From assembly GCF_020514115.1 (NCBI RefSeq), contig NZ_VTKZ01000002.1, forward strand, positions 1 to 64,000: a DNA stretch of 64,000 nucleotides, read 5' to 3'. This DNA is from Synechococcus sp. MU1642 (GTDB lineage: Bacteria; Cyanobacteriota; Cyanobacteriia; PCC-6307; Cyanobiaceae). The notes below the pieces were generated by a model. The model made no database searches. It was given only the letters and a program-made list of their open reading frames with translations, and was not told the DNA's origin. Of the stretch, positions 1-7,382 are shown piece by piece; positions within the stretch are counted from its first letter, which is position 1, and each line of letters starts with the position of its first letter. A program made the position numbers and the translations under genes.

Positions 1-116
1 CCTTTGGACTGCTGTGGGTGGCAGACAGGACCAACCCAGCGGTGCATGCCTTTGACATGTCAGTGCTCGCAGCACTTCATGTCGAGTGGCTTGCTCCAAT
101 GATGGGGATCGCTTGA
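1..116 (+). CDS. 3' end of a small conserved protein gene (partial, duplicate copy)
   Basis: The first 116 bases encode the last 38 residues of a small protein and end in TGA at 114-116. They match base for base the 3' part of the 64-aa gene at 2023-2217, so this is a second copy truncated by the window edge. The reading enters in the middle of a codon; the first full codon begins at base 3. Function is unknown. Whether the upstream part of this copy is intact cannot be seen. Confidence 0.6.
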   Translation, partial: FGLLWVADRTNPAVHAFDMSVLAALHVEWLAPMMGIA

Positions 117-127
117 GTAGCCAACCC
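1..127. repeat. 127-bp direct repeat, copy 1
   Basis: These bases are identical to 2102-2228. Beyond the repeat the two sites still resemble each other for about 22 more bases (roughly 16 of 22 match by eye) before similarity is lost. Because the window begins inside the repeat, its true left boundary may lie further upstream. Confidence 0.95.
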
Positions 128-229
128 CATATCAAAGGGGGAGCCGAAGTTGAATAATACTGCCGGAAATAATTCTTTGGTAGAGGCGCATTTTAGACAT
201 GCTATTGTAACTGGTGTTGTACCTAAGCA

Positions 230-541
230 TTGAATAAAATCGCTGTTACTATTTCTGCCTCTGCATTAATTTTAGGAATTGCCGGGTGCGCCCAGTTGGA
301 TCAAAGCATTGCCGACTGTAATAATTTGAGAGAAGAAATTATTGAGCTATCTGAAGAGGATAGGCAGTCGCGAGGGTTTGCACTCGTTAAAATCAGACAG
401 CCCAAGACATTGTCTAAATCTGACCATTTAATATCTTGTAGCGGCTCGGCTCTATGGACCGATGGAGACAAAACTTCCATTACTTATAAGAGTTACATCG
501 ATGAGGACGGAGATCGAATGATTGAATATGAGGTTAATTGA
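230..541 (+). CDS. Small predicted lipoprotein, unknown function
   Basis: This 103-aa product starts with TTG. Residues 1-20 form a lipoprotein signal: a short basic start, a hydrophobic run, then the lipobox I-A-G-C with Cys20 as the expected lipidation site. The mature part is acidic (an EE-rich stretch, then D/E pairs near the C-terminus) and matches no family I recognise. Codon use is clearly AT-richer than in the core genes after base 5105, fitting an accessory region. It lies inside the cassette bracketed by the 127-bp repeats. An envelope location is inferred from the lipobox only. Confidence 0.6.
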   Translation: MNKIAVTISASALILGIAGCAQLDQSIADCNNLREEIIELSEEDRQSRGFALVKIRQPKTLSKSDHLISCSGSALWTDGDKTSITYKSYIDEDGDRMIEYEVN

Positions 542-566
542 TGTTCAGATTTCCGACTGCAGGCCA

Positions 567-1196
567 CTAATTATCCATCAATCTTTCCACTAAAGAGTTG
601 GGAAGTCTGATCCCGTTAACCTTCCAATCTCCTAGGCCTTTGCGTCGCATGTAGAAGGAAACTGATTCATTGGGAATATCTGAATCACTCACTTGAACTT
701 CAAATTCATTGATGCCAACGTATTCAGATTTTACTTGGATGCTTTGGACGACATCCATCTCTCGATTTGTATCGCTACTATCACCAACAAAAATCAAGTG
801 TTTTGCTATTGAGCCAATGTCTTTCGAGGCTTCGTCTGTTCCTATTGACATTTCTCGGTCAAAGAAAAAGAGCTGAAGCCCAGCTGGAGAAATTACTTGA
901 TCAATAATTGGATCCACAATGGCATTTGCCATCATTATTCCCATCGCAGCGAAAGGGTTGCCTTCAAGTTCGATTGCTGCACTTTTCGTCACGGCAGCCT
1001 TTGCAGTTATTTTGATATCTTCTCTTAATTCAGGAAAGTCAACAAGCTTTTCAATTTTTCTAGTGTCTTGATCTTTAAATGCTTGCGTCAAATCTCTCAA
1101 TGCAATCCATGGGGATGCAAATGCGTAGCAGCCAGTAATGACACTAGCTGTGATGGCTGAGTACCCAAAGATCTTTTTGATCATGCTCAAGGGCAC
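567..1196 (-). CDS. DUF2939 family protein
   Basis: The 209-aa product (GTG start at 1196) has an N-terminal hydrophobic anchor (about residues 8-30). It is followed by the DUF2939 signature: a small helix ending in SPW, then a segment of the form 'D-L-x-x-A-F-K-D-Q-D' leading to 'LVDFPELRED'. DUF2939 proteins are membrane-anchored and of unknown function. GAGGAAG lies five bases before the GTG, inside the end of the upstream 33-aa ORF, which favours this start over the internal ATG at 1184. It is the last gene of a tight minus-strand set with the 33-aa peptide and the nuclease relic. The sequence is AT-rich. Confidence 0.8.
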   Translation of the reverse strand: MPLSMIKKIFGYSAITASVITGCYAFASPWIALRDLTQAFKDQDTRKIEKLVDFPELREDIKITAKAAVTKSAAIELEGNPFAAMGIMMANAIVDPIIDQVISPAGLQLFFFDREMSIGTDEASKDIGSIAKHLIFVGDSSDTNREMDVVQSIQVKSEYVGINEFEVQVSDSDIPNESVSFYMRRKGLGDWKVNGIRLPNSLVERLMDN

Positions 1197-1198
1197 TT

Positions 1199-1300
1199 TT
1201 ACTTCCTCAGCATTTTAATCCAAACGAACCAAAGGATCCCGACTGGCACAACGATGACCAGTAGCTGAGCAATCACAAGCCGTTGAACCTCTGGATCCAT
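1199..1300 (-). CDS. 33-aa single-pass membrane peptide
   Basis: A 33-residue ORF. After a polar N-terminus (MDPEVQRLV) it is one continuous hydrophobic helix (about residues 9-29) ending in the basic tail KMLRK. Its ATG overlaps the stop of the nuclease relic as TAATG (1298-1302). Its end contains the Shine-Dalgarno of the DUF2939 gene, which starts two bases after its stop. This packing implies translational coupling of three genes. No homologue is recognised. The alternative is a chance ORF, but the overlap geometry and helix-plus-basic-tail pattern argue against that. Confidence 0.5.
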   Translation of the reverse strand: MDPEVQRLVIAQLLVIVVPVGILWFVWIKMLRK

Positions 1301-1643
1301 TACTGCCCTACCGCCCAAGGACACTTATAGGCATACCTCCAGTAGATCTTGGCGTGACCGGTGGCGACCATCTCTTGCTGAACGTTGATCGTCCCAAGGA
1401 ACAGCTCTGCCACGGTTCGTCTGTAGCGGTCTTCGGTGATCCGACGGATCCAACCTTCTTGCCCACCACTAGACCTCTCAGATGGTCTCGAGCAGCTCTG
1501 GCTGGCACCAGCTCAGCTCTCTTCCCAACCAGTTCAGGAGTGTCGATGCAGGCGAGTCGAACCCGCTCTCCCGTTGTCGTAGTGCAGGTATCGCCGTCGT
1601 AGCAGTTTGCGATCACAACGGATGCAAGAGCAGCAAAAAGCAT
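1300..1643 (-). pseudogene. Staphylococcal-nuclease-like (SNase) gene, frameshifted
   Basis: The first frame, from ATG at 1643, carries the conserved core YDGDT, ERVRL and IDTPEL, which hold Asp, Arg and Glu active-site positions of the thermonuclease family. At about 1449-1452 the frame breaks. Reading resumes in the -1 frame with ITEDRYRRTVAEL, which supplies the second catalytic Arg, and runs to TAA at 1300-1302. Restoring one base, for example a third G in the GG at 1450-1451, gives a continuous protein of about 113 aa with a short N-terminal hydrophobic stretch. It could be a recent pseudogene or a sequence error. The stop overlaps the next ATG, so the gene looks like the head of an operon. 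Confidence 0.75.
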
Positions 1644-1667
1644 CAGTGACGTAGGTGGGTGTGACCA

Positions 1668-1829
1668 ATGACTGGTTCACCTCGACAAGGACCTTTGAAT
1701 CCTTTATCAGGGGAGGACCCTGCGGAGCATCCGCTGTCTATTCGGTCTCTCTACGTCTTGATTGTCGTAGTCCTCAGCGCATGGGTGCTGGGAGCTGCTC
1801 TCCGTTTGAGCTCTGAGTTGGCCGGATGA
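1668..1829 (+). CDS. 53-aa single-pass membrane peptide
   Basis: ATG at 1668 opens a 53-codon ORF with a polar N-terminal half and one clear transmembrane helix (about residues 27-46, ending WVLGAALRL). It is divergent from the nuclease relic, with only 24 bases between starts. A 28-base stretch of it (about 1789-1816) recurs with two mismatches near 3968-3995, where the same LGAALRLS residues can be read. This suggests a small paralogous family in the island. Function is unknown and no strong ribosome-binding site is seen. Confidence 0.45.
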   Translation: MTGSPRQGPLNPLSGEDPAEHPLSIRSLYVLIVVVLSAWVLGAALRLSSELAG

Positions 1830-2022
1830 TGAGTCCGCTGAGCGACGGCGGCTCTGTCTTTGGGTGCCCGTGGCGGCATCTACATCCTTGGCGGTGCGGA
1901 GGCGAAGGATCGACCTGTTGCCTCATCTATCAGCACAGGGATGACAGGAGGCAGAGATGGGGTGATCAGCGATATGGGCGCATAGCTGAATAGGGTCCCC
2001 AGATCTTGGGTCCAGCTAAGCC

Positions 2023-2217
2023 GTGGTCAAGAACCCCATCTTTCAAAAGGCTTGGAAGGTCATCACCTGGCGGTGGAGGTTGCAGCTGGCGATCAATGCT
2101 CCCTTTGGACTGCTGTGGGTGGCAGACAGGACCAACCCAGCGGTGCATGCCTTTGACATGTCAGTGCTCGCAGCACTTCATGTCGAGTGGCTTGCTCCAA
2201 TGATGGGGATCGCTTGA
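2023..2217 (+). CDS. 64-aa conserved small protein
   Basis: A GTG-start ORF of 64 aa with an aromatic-rich N-terminus (KVITWRWRLQL) and a hydrophobic middle (about residues 20-33) followed by NPAVHAFDM. The overall look matches short hypothetical proteins I associate with marine picocyanobacteria, but I cannot name a family. Its last 38 codons are duplicated exactly at the start of the window. Such identity supports either recent duplication or gene conversion. A start further upstream is unlikely because other frames there lack coding character. Confidence 0.55.
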   Translation: MVKNPIFQKAWKVITWRWRLQLAINAPFGLLWVADRTNPAVHAFDMSVLAALHVEWLAPMMGIA

Positions 2218-2228
2218 GTAGCCAACCC
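2102..2228. repeat. 127-bp direct repeat, copy 2
   Basis: Identical to 1-127. It covers the 3' half of the 64-aa gene at 2023-2217 plus 11 bases after its stop. The two copies lie 2101 bp apart in the same orientation and bracket the lipoprotein/DUF2939/nuclease cassette. Recombination between them would delete that cassette. Confidence 0.95.
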
Positions 2229-2347
2229 GATAACAACGCAGGACCCGAAGCTGGGGGGCACTGACAGGTCTAAAGCAGTATTAAACGCAAGTATTGCCTT
2301 CCAGAGAAAAAACGCGATCCTGCGAACAAGTCATTAGCTGCTGCCTG

Positions 2348-3043
2348 ATGTTCATTACTGTTTTTGGTCAGAAAGGTGGTGTTGCAAAAACATGTAGCAG
2401 CGTTCACATAGCCGCCAGCTGGAGCAATCAGCAAAAACGGGTCGTCCTGGTTGATGCCGACCGCAACAGATCAGCCACTGCCTATGGCGCCAGAGGACTT
2501 TTGCCTTGTCCAGTTGTACCGATTGAAGCAGCAGCTAAAGCAACTCGATTGGCTGAGATTGTTATTACAGACGGGCAAGCAAGTAGCAATGAAGAAGAAC
2601 TGAAGAACTTAGTAGAAGGTGCCGACTTTATTTTGCTTCCTACCACTACACAAAGTAGATCAATTGAATTGACAATTGAGATGTCGCAGACAATAAACAA
2701 ATACAAAATACCCTATGCTGCGATTCTTGTAAAAGTTGACTCCCGCAAAGAAGCTGTAGTTAAAAACGCCAAAGAATGTCTTGAAGGATTCGACATCAAG
2801 GTCCTCGACGCACAAATTCCATTGCTAAGCGCATTTGAACAAGCAGAAACAGAAGGAGTCACTGTTGATCAAGCGATTGACAAACGCGGGCGTGCAAATC
2901 CACGCCGAATGGCTGGATGGTCTGCTTATTGCTCGGCCTGCAAAGAGATCGAAGATCTATACGAGGAGCACAAAGAACTGAATCCAATTCAGTCGCCGAT
3001 TGGATGGGACTTCACACCCATGGAACAGCGTATTGCCGCTTGA
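2348..3043 (+). CDS. ParA/MinD-type ATPase, orphan
   Basis: The ATG at 2348 is chosen because the protein then begins MFITVFGQKGGVAKT, with the deviant Walker A motif at the extreme N-terminus as usual in ParA/MinD ATPases. This gives 231 aa. The next conserved element, VVLVDADRNRSAT (about residues 35-47), corresponds to Walker A' with its Asp. The usual KGGVGKT has Ala for the last Gly, a variant that some ParA proteins carry. No ParB-like partner, centromere-like repeats or carboxysome genes lie nearby, so the cargo is unknown. Base composition is AT-rich, consistent with transfer. A start at 2294 would add 18 residues of unlikely sequence. Confidence 0.8.
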   Translation: MFITVFGQKGGVAKTCSSVHIAASWSNQQKRVVLVDADRNRSATAYGARGLLPCPVVPIEAAAKATRLAEIVITDGQASSNEEELKNLVEGADFILLPTTTQSRSIELTIEMSQTINKYKIPYAAILVKVDSRKEAVVKNAKECLEGFDIKVLDAQIPLLSAFEQAETEGVTVDQAIDKRGRANPRRMAGWSAYCSACKEIEDLYEEHKELNPIQSPIGWDFTPMEQRIAA

Positions 3044-3119
3044 GGATAGCTGGCACCTGAAATCTGATAAGAATTGATTTTGGGTTGAGTCAGTATTTAA
3101 TTAGACCATGACGGTGAAT

Positions 3120-3575
3120 TCAGTCAAGGAACACTGTTGTTGGCATGTCTTCAGCAGAGGTCACTGTCACCCAAAGGATAGTCGGCTTGTTGCCAACGTT
3201 CTCACTGTAGTGAGGCGTATCAACTCCTTTTAAAAAGGCTTGGCCAGGCTTGAAAATATTCTTGATTTCGCTTCCATCGGACATCACTCGAGTATTCCTC
3301 AATGAGCCGGAGTTCACTCCTTGCACATAGACCATCATCGGAGCTGGATGCTTGTGCAGCGGAATCTTTCCACCAACTGGAATTTCAACTCGATAAAGTC
3401 GCATCTCTGCCTTGCCATCAGGATATTTGAGAAAAGCTCCCTCAAGCGTTTTAGACGCCGTAAGAATCTCATTAATTACAGGCTTCCCCGAAGTAACTCC
3501 AGGCTCAGTCGATTTGTTCGGACTGCAAGCAGACACAAGCAAAGAGATCATTCCAAGTGCAATTGCGCGCTTCAT
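3120..3575 (-). CDS. Cupin-domain lipoprotein
   Basis: Starting at ATG 3575 gives 151 aa opening with a lipoprotein signal (MKRAIALGM, hydrophobic run, LVSAC with Cys17). The body is a single cupin barrel. The first motif is near 'GGKIPLHKHPAPMM' with two His as potential metal ligands. The second is 'PGQAFLKGVDTPHYSENVG' with another His. The upstream extension to 3632 lacks signal-peptide character and is rejected. It probably faces the periplasm, tethered to a membrane. The ligand or reaction cannot be told. It stands alone, convergent with the ParA gene. Confidence 0.75.
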   Translation of the reverse strand: MKRAIALGMISLLVSACSPNKSTEPGVTSGKPVINEILTASKTLEGAFLKYPDGKAEMRLYRVEIPVGGKIPLHKHPAPMMVYVQGVNSGSLRNTRVMSDGSEIKNIFKPGQAFLKGVDTPHYSENVGNKPTILWVTVTSAEDMPTTVFLD

Positions 3576-3632
3576 GTGGTCAATTCTTAGAGGGGTGTCC
3601 ATGATTCTGACCACATTCGCCCATAAGACCAC

Positions 3633-4039
3633 ACCTTGTAATCAAGGAGAAGGGGAGCTGTCTCCTGCCTTGTAGGCAGTACAAATTTCTAACTCGACTT
3701 CAACGCCAATTTTTCTGTTTCCATGCGCCACTCAACGAATCCCGACAGAAATTTCATAACCCCTTTTACGTATAGACACGGCTGCAAAGATCCCCATACC
3801 CCCTTCCGCTCTATGGCTCAGAAGAAGCTCCCCAGCCAGGATCCACTGTTGCCATCCAACATGATGCAATTCCTTCTAGAGCTGATCCGCAGCGCCCCAC
3901 GTAGGCGCACATTCAGCCTTGAGGTGTGGTGTCTGTAGAGATTGCGTTCTGCACTCCTGCTGATATTGGGAGCTGCTCTGCGTTTGAGCACTGATCTCAA
4001 TGCCTTTCCCAGGAATGACCGTGGTTCTTGCTGTTTGGG
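3633..4039. other. Interval with a possible decayed small-gene copy
   Basis: No convincing complete gene is seen. At 3942-4094 a TTG-start frame reads a hydrophobic stretch ending LGAALRLSTDL that resembles the 53-aa peptide at 1668-1829. It lacks a good start and overlaps the 48-aa gene on the other strand. The rest carries only short random frames. Confidence 0.4.
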
Positions 4040-4186
4040 CTACTTCTCGACACCACCGCAAATCTCAGGGCTCCGATTTGGAACCGATCGATAGATCAAA
4101 AACAGACCCCCAACGACAACAGCCGTGATTGCAGTTACAGCACTTAGCTGGATCAATGCCAGCAAAAGAATGAAGTCGCCAACCAT
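4040..4186 (-). CDS. 48-aa single-pass membrane peptide
   Basis: ATG at 4186 is preceded by AAGGAG five bases upstream, a strong ribosome-binding site that sets the start; the longer frame to 4258 has no such signal. The product has one hydrophobic helix (about residues 3-33, FILLLALIQL through VVVGGLFLIY) and a short polar tail containing the only Cys. No family is recognised. It stands alone in a gene-poor stretch of the island, so no function is offered. Confidence 0.5.
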   Translation of the reverse strand: MVGDFILLLALIQLSAVTAITAVVVGGLFLIYRSVPNRSPEICGGVEK

Positions 4187-5104
4187 TTGCTCTCCTTGCC
4201 TCTCCTTCATCACTAGACACGAACGTCGCCTGTCAGGGCAGTGGCAACCGAACTTCACACTCAGATTTCACAGAACTATCTCAAGCTCTTTTAAGGAGGA
4301 CCTAGGACGCTGCAGCCCCAAACCCCTTTCGCAGTAGTGCTCATATCTCCCACAGGATTCACGAACCAGTGATTGCCTAAAAGCCCCTTCGATCGGTTGG
4401 GCTGACTTCCAACAGCCTTAACCGAAGCAATGACGTGGGGCGACGGAACCGCGAGGAGAACAGCGTTCTCCCCGAGCGATACGGTATCCGTCTCAGCAAG
4501 CTCGCTGCGATACACAGGCTTGTTGCAAATGCACTAACTCTCTTCGGAGATCTGAAGACCGCAGAAAGCTCCACCTGGCAATCGCTCGTGCCAAGGGAGC
4601 TATTTCTGCCAGTTACCAGGTCGCTCTCCCGGTACTGCCTGGACAGTGACACGTGATCCGCATCTGCTGCCTGGGCACCAAATATGGGGGCAAGCGTCGA
4701 TTTTGGCAGCGGTTTGTCCAGGATTTCTCAGTCCCCTGAAATTCCAGTTTGAGAACATGCGCTCTATGTCGCTGACACCCGACGAGACGGCTCACGGTTT
4801 ATTCGAGAGAGCTTTCAAACGTCGATCAGGTTGGGCGTTTTACAAATTGCGTGCTGCACTCCTGCCGGAACTGCTGCAGAACCAGTCCTTGTCTGGCTTC
4901 TTTTGGCTCAGTTGGTATAGAAGGTCAGAAGGGTTGGTATCAAAGATTTTTTAAACTGGATGCACCACCGGATTGAGCGGCGCGGTCGAGTCGACAGCCG
5001 GTATGCGTGAACTCAGCTCACGCGATCTGTTGAAGGCCATAAGCGCCCGATACAAACCAAATACCAACCGCTCAAAACCCTCCTAATCCCAGCCATATAA
5101 ACAA
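4187..5104. other. Gene-poor interval
   Basis: About 0.9 kb with no supported gene. A plus-strand frame at 4646-4954 (102 codons, non-ATG start) has some amphipathic character but no recognisable motif. An imperfect palindrome, GCGTGA-7nt-TCACGC, lies at about 5011-5029, just before dapF. The stretch looks like eroded accessory DNA, possibly with the dapF promoter at its right end. Confidence 0.4.
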
Positions 5105-6211
5105 ATGCTCCAGTTCAGCAAATATCAGGGGCTTGGCAACGATTTCCTGATCCTTGAAGGGCGACAGGGACAACTGCCCGATGCCATCAGCAATCCGGAT
5201 CCCACCTGGGTGCGGCGCATCTGTGATCGACGCTTCGGCGTGGGCGGCGATGGTCTGATCCTGGCGCTTCCCCCACAGACGCAGGGGGAACTGCGGATGC
5301 GGATTCTCAATGCCGATGGCAGTGAGGCCGAAATGTGTGGCAACGGCATTCGCTGCCTGGCCCGCTACCTCGCCGACACCGACGGTGATGCGCTCGGCCG
5401 CCGTTGGGACATCGAAACCCTGGCGGGAATGATCCGCCCTGAACTGATGGCCGATGGCCGGTTGCGGGTGGACATGGGCCCGCCCTTCCTCACTTCCGAA
5501 GGCATCCCCACAACTTTGATGCCCGAAGACGGTCTGCCGCAGGGAGTGCTGCTGCTGGAGGGCGAGCAGCTGAAGGTGGCTGCCGTTGGCATGGGCAATC
5601 CCCATGTGGTGGTGCCCGTCGACGACCTCGCCAGCGTTCCCTTTGATGCCTGGGGTGCTGCTCTGGAGGTGCATCCGGCCTTCCCGGCCAAGACCAACGT
5701 TCATTTCCTCCAGGTGCATAGCCGTGAGCGGCTAGAGATTCGGGTCTGGGAAAGGGGTGCAGGACCGACCCTCGCCTGCGGCACCGGTGCCTGCGCCACT
5801 CTCGTGGCGGCAGTGTTGTTGGGCCTCGCCGATGACTGCGCCGAGGTGCTTCTTCCCGGAGGACCGCTGATAATCGAATGGCGAGATCGTACCGGTTCCG
5901 TGCTGATGACAGGACCCGCCGAAGCGGTGTTTGACGGGGTGCTGACGCCCGATCTGGTGCCTGCAGGTCCATTGACGGCGTCGATCAGCGAAGCCCCTTC
6001 TGCTCCACCTGCGCAGACGGCCGCAGCCGATTTCGATTGCTCGAGGGATTGCGCTGACGAATGTCAGCGCCCCGACCGCTGCCTCCGCGATGAGGCGCAG
6101 CAAAAGGTGCAGGCCTTCCTCAGCAGCACGTCCCTCGACTCGATGCTCAATCTCGCCAGTGAGTCCCTGGAGCAGCGCACCAAGGCGCGGTTCGAGCGTG
6201 GAACACCCTGA
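5105..6211 (+). CDS. dapF: Diaminopimelate epimerase with C-terminal Cys4 extension
   Basis: Interconverts LL- and meso-diaminopimelate in the lysine and peptidoglycan precursor pathway, in the cytoplasm. The two catalytic cysteines are visible in EMCGNGIRC (Cys78) and LACGTGACA (Cys225), and the N-terminus KYQGLGNDFL is typical. Ordinary DapF ends near 280 aa. Here the frame continues to 368 aa with a Pro/Ala-rich linker, then four Cys at 312, 316, 320 and 326 (spacing CX3CX3CX5C), then a helical tail. The extension could bind metal, or could be a separate small domain fused to DapF. The stop lies 14 bp inside the following desulfurase gene, suggesting an operon. Confidence 0.93.
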   Translation: MLQFSKYQGLGNDFLILEGRQGQLPDAISNPDPTWVRRICDRRFGVGGDGLILALPPQTQGELRMRILNADGSEAEMCGNGIRCLARYLADTDGDALGRRWDIETLAGMIRPELMADGRLRVDMGPPFLTSEGIPTTLMPEDGLPQGVLLLEGEQLKVAAVGMGNPHVVVPVDDLASVPFDAWGAALEVHPAFPAKTNVHFLQVHSRERLEIRVWERGAGPTLACGTGACATLVAAVLLGLADDCAEVLLPGGPLIIEWRDRTGSVLMTGPAEAVFDGVLTPDLVPAGPLTASISEAPSAPPAQTAAADFDCSRDCADECQRPDRCLRDEAQQKVQAFLSSTSLDSMLNLASESLEQRTKARFERGTP

Positions 6212-7370
6212 GATCTATCTGGATGCAGCTGCCACGACACCGCCCCTGCCGGCGGTGATTGCGGTGATGCAGCAGCTCCAGCAGACAGCCTGGGCGAACC
6301 CAAGCAGCCTTCATGGGGCCGGGTTGGCAGCTGCGGAAGCTCTCGAGCGTGCCCGTTGGCGCATTGCCGAGCGCTTTGCTGTCAGTCCTGATCAGTTGAT
6401 CGTCACTTCAGGGGCGACGGAATCCGTTCACCTCGCCCTGCTCGGCAGTGCCAATGGTCTTGTCCCGGGCCGGTTGGTGATCTCTTCCGTGGAGCATCCG
6501 GCGGTATTCGCTGCGGCCCACCAACTCGAAGCGCTGGGCTGGAGCATCGCTGAATGGCCTGTTGATGGCCAGGGCATTGTGCGGCTCGACCAGCTCGAAC
6601 AGCTGTTGTCTGCTCCAACCCGGCTGGTCTCCCTGATCGCAGCCCAGGGCGAGGTTGGTGCGTTGCAACCAGTGAGCAGGATTGCAAAGGCCTGCCGCGA
6701 GCGCGGCATCTTGATCCACAGCGATGCCACGCAACTGGTACCCCAAGGTTGCTTCCCTTTCGAGCGGCTTGGGGTTGATCTGCTGACCCTCTCGGCCCAC
6801 AAGTTCTGTGGTCCCCGGGGTGTGGGCCTGTTGATTCGTGGCCCTGGTGTGGCGCTTTCACCCCTCCAGGGCGGTGGCGGTCAGGAACACGGCCTGCGCT
6901 CTGGCACCGAACCCGTTGCTTTGGTCAGCGGCATGGCCGAAGCCCTGATGGCCCTCCCCAGCTTTGACCCCGCCAGTCACCCTGTCCCCCCGGGCTGCTC
7001 GTTGCAGATCCGTCGTCAACGGGATCAACTGCTCGAACGCTTACTCGAGCTGCCCCAGCTTCAGCTCTGCGGCCCTCCTCTCGATCAGCGTCTGCCTCAT
7101 CACATCGCGCTGATAGCAACCACCGCCGATGGCCAGCCCCTGCCGGGACGCGATCTCGTGCGACGGCTGGCAGCGGCGGGAGTGGCCTGCAGCAGTGGCA
7201 GTGCCTGCAGCAGTGGGAGCAGTACTGACAGTGTTGTGCTCACAGCCATGGGAGTTCCCGGGATCGCACGAAAGTCGGGCCTGCGGTTGTCCCTTGGCCC
7301 CTGGCTATCGGATCAGGATCTCGATGCTGTTCCCGACCGTTTTGCATCCGTGCTGCAGGCTTTTCCCTGA
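6198..7370 (+). CDS. Cysteine desulfurase (NifS/IscS-like, class V aminotransferase fold)
   Basis: Releases sulfur from cysteine as an enzyme persulfide for Fe-S or other thio-cofactors, using PLP. The GTG at 6198 is chosen because the protein then begins VEHPEIYLDAAATTP, the standard start; 390 aa. Visible motifs are TSGATES, His100 (VEHPAV), Asp176 and the PLP lysine Lys202 in LSAHKFCGP. The Cys-bearing loop is ACSSGSACSSGSS near residue 335. The first bases overlap the end of dapF by 14 bp. Which of the several cyanobacterial desulfurases it is cannot be decided from sequence alone. Confidence 0.9.
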   Translation: MEHPEIYLDAAATTPPLPAVIAVMQQLQQTAWANPSSLHGAGLAAAEALERARWRIAERFAVSPDQLIVTSGATESVHLALLGSANGLVPGRLVISSVEHPAVFAAAHQLEALGWSIAEWPVDGQGIVRLDQLEQLLSAPTRLVSLIAAQGEVGALQPVSRIAKACRERGILIHSDATQLVPQGCFPFERLGVDLLTLSAHKFCGPRGVGLLIRGPGVALSPLQGGGGQEHGLRSGTEPVALVSGMAEALMALPSFDPASHPVPPGCSLQIRRQRDQLLERLLELPQLQLCGPPLDQRLPHHIALIATTADGQPLPGRDLVRRLAAAGVACSSGSACSSGSSTDSVVLTAMGVPGIARKSGLRLSLGPWLSDQDLDAVPDRFASVLQAFP

Positions 7371-7382
7371 CATGCTTTGGCG

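Noticed and set aside
4646-4954. 102-codon plus frame in the island
   Set aside because: Non-ATG start, no ribosome-binding site and no recognisable motif; not strong enough to list as a gene.
5072-5719. Minus-strand open frame of 215 codons over dapF
   Set aside because: His/Gln-rich shadow of the catalytic part of dapF.
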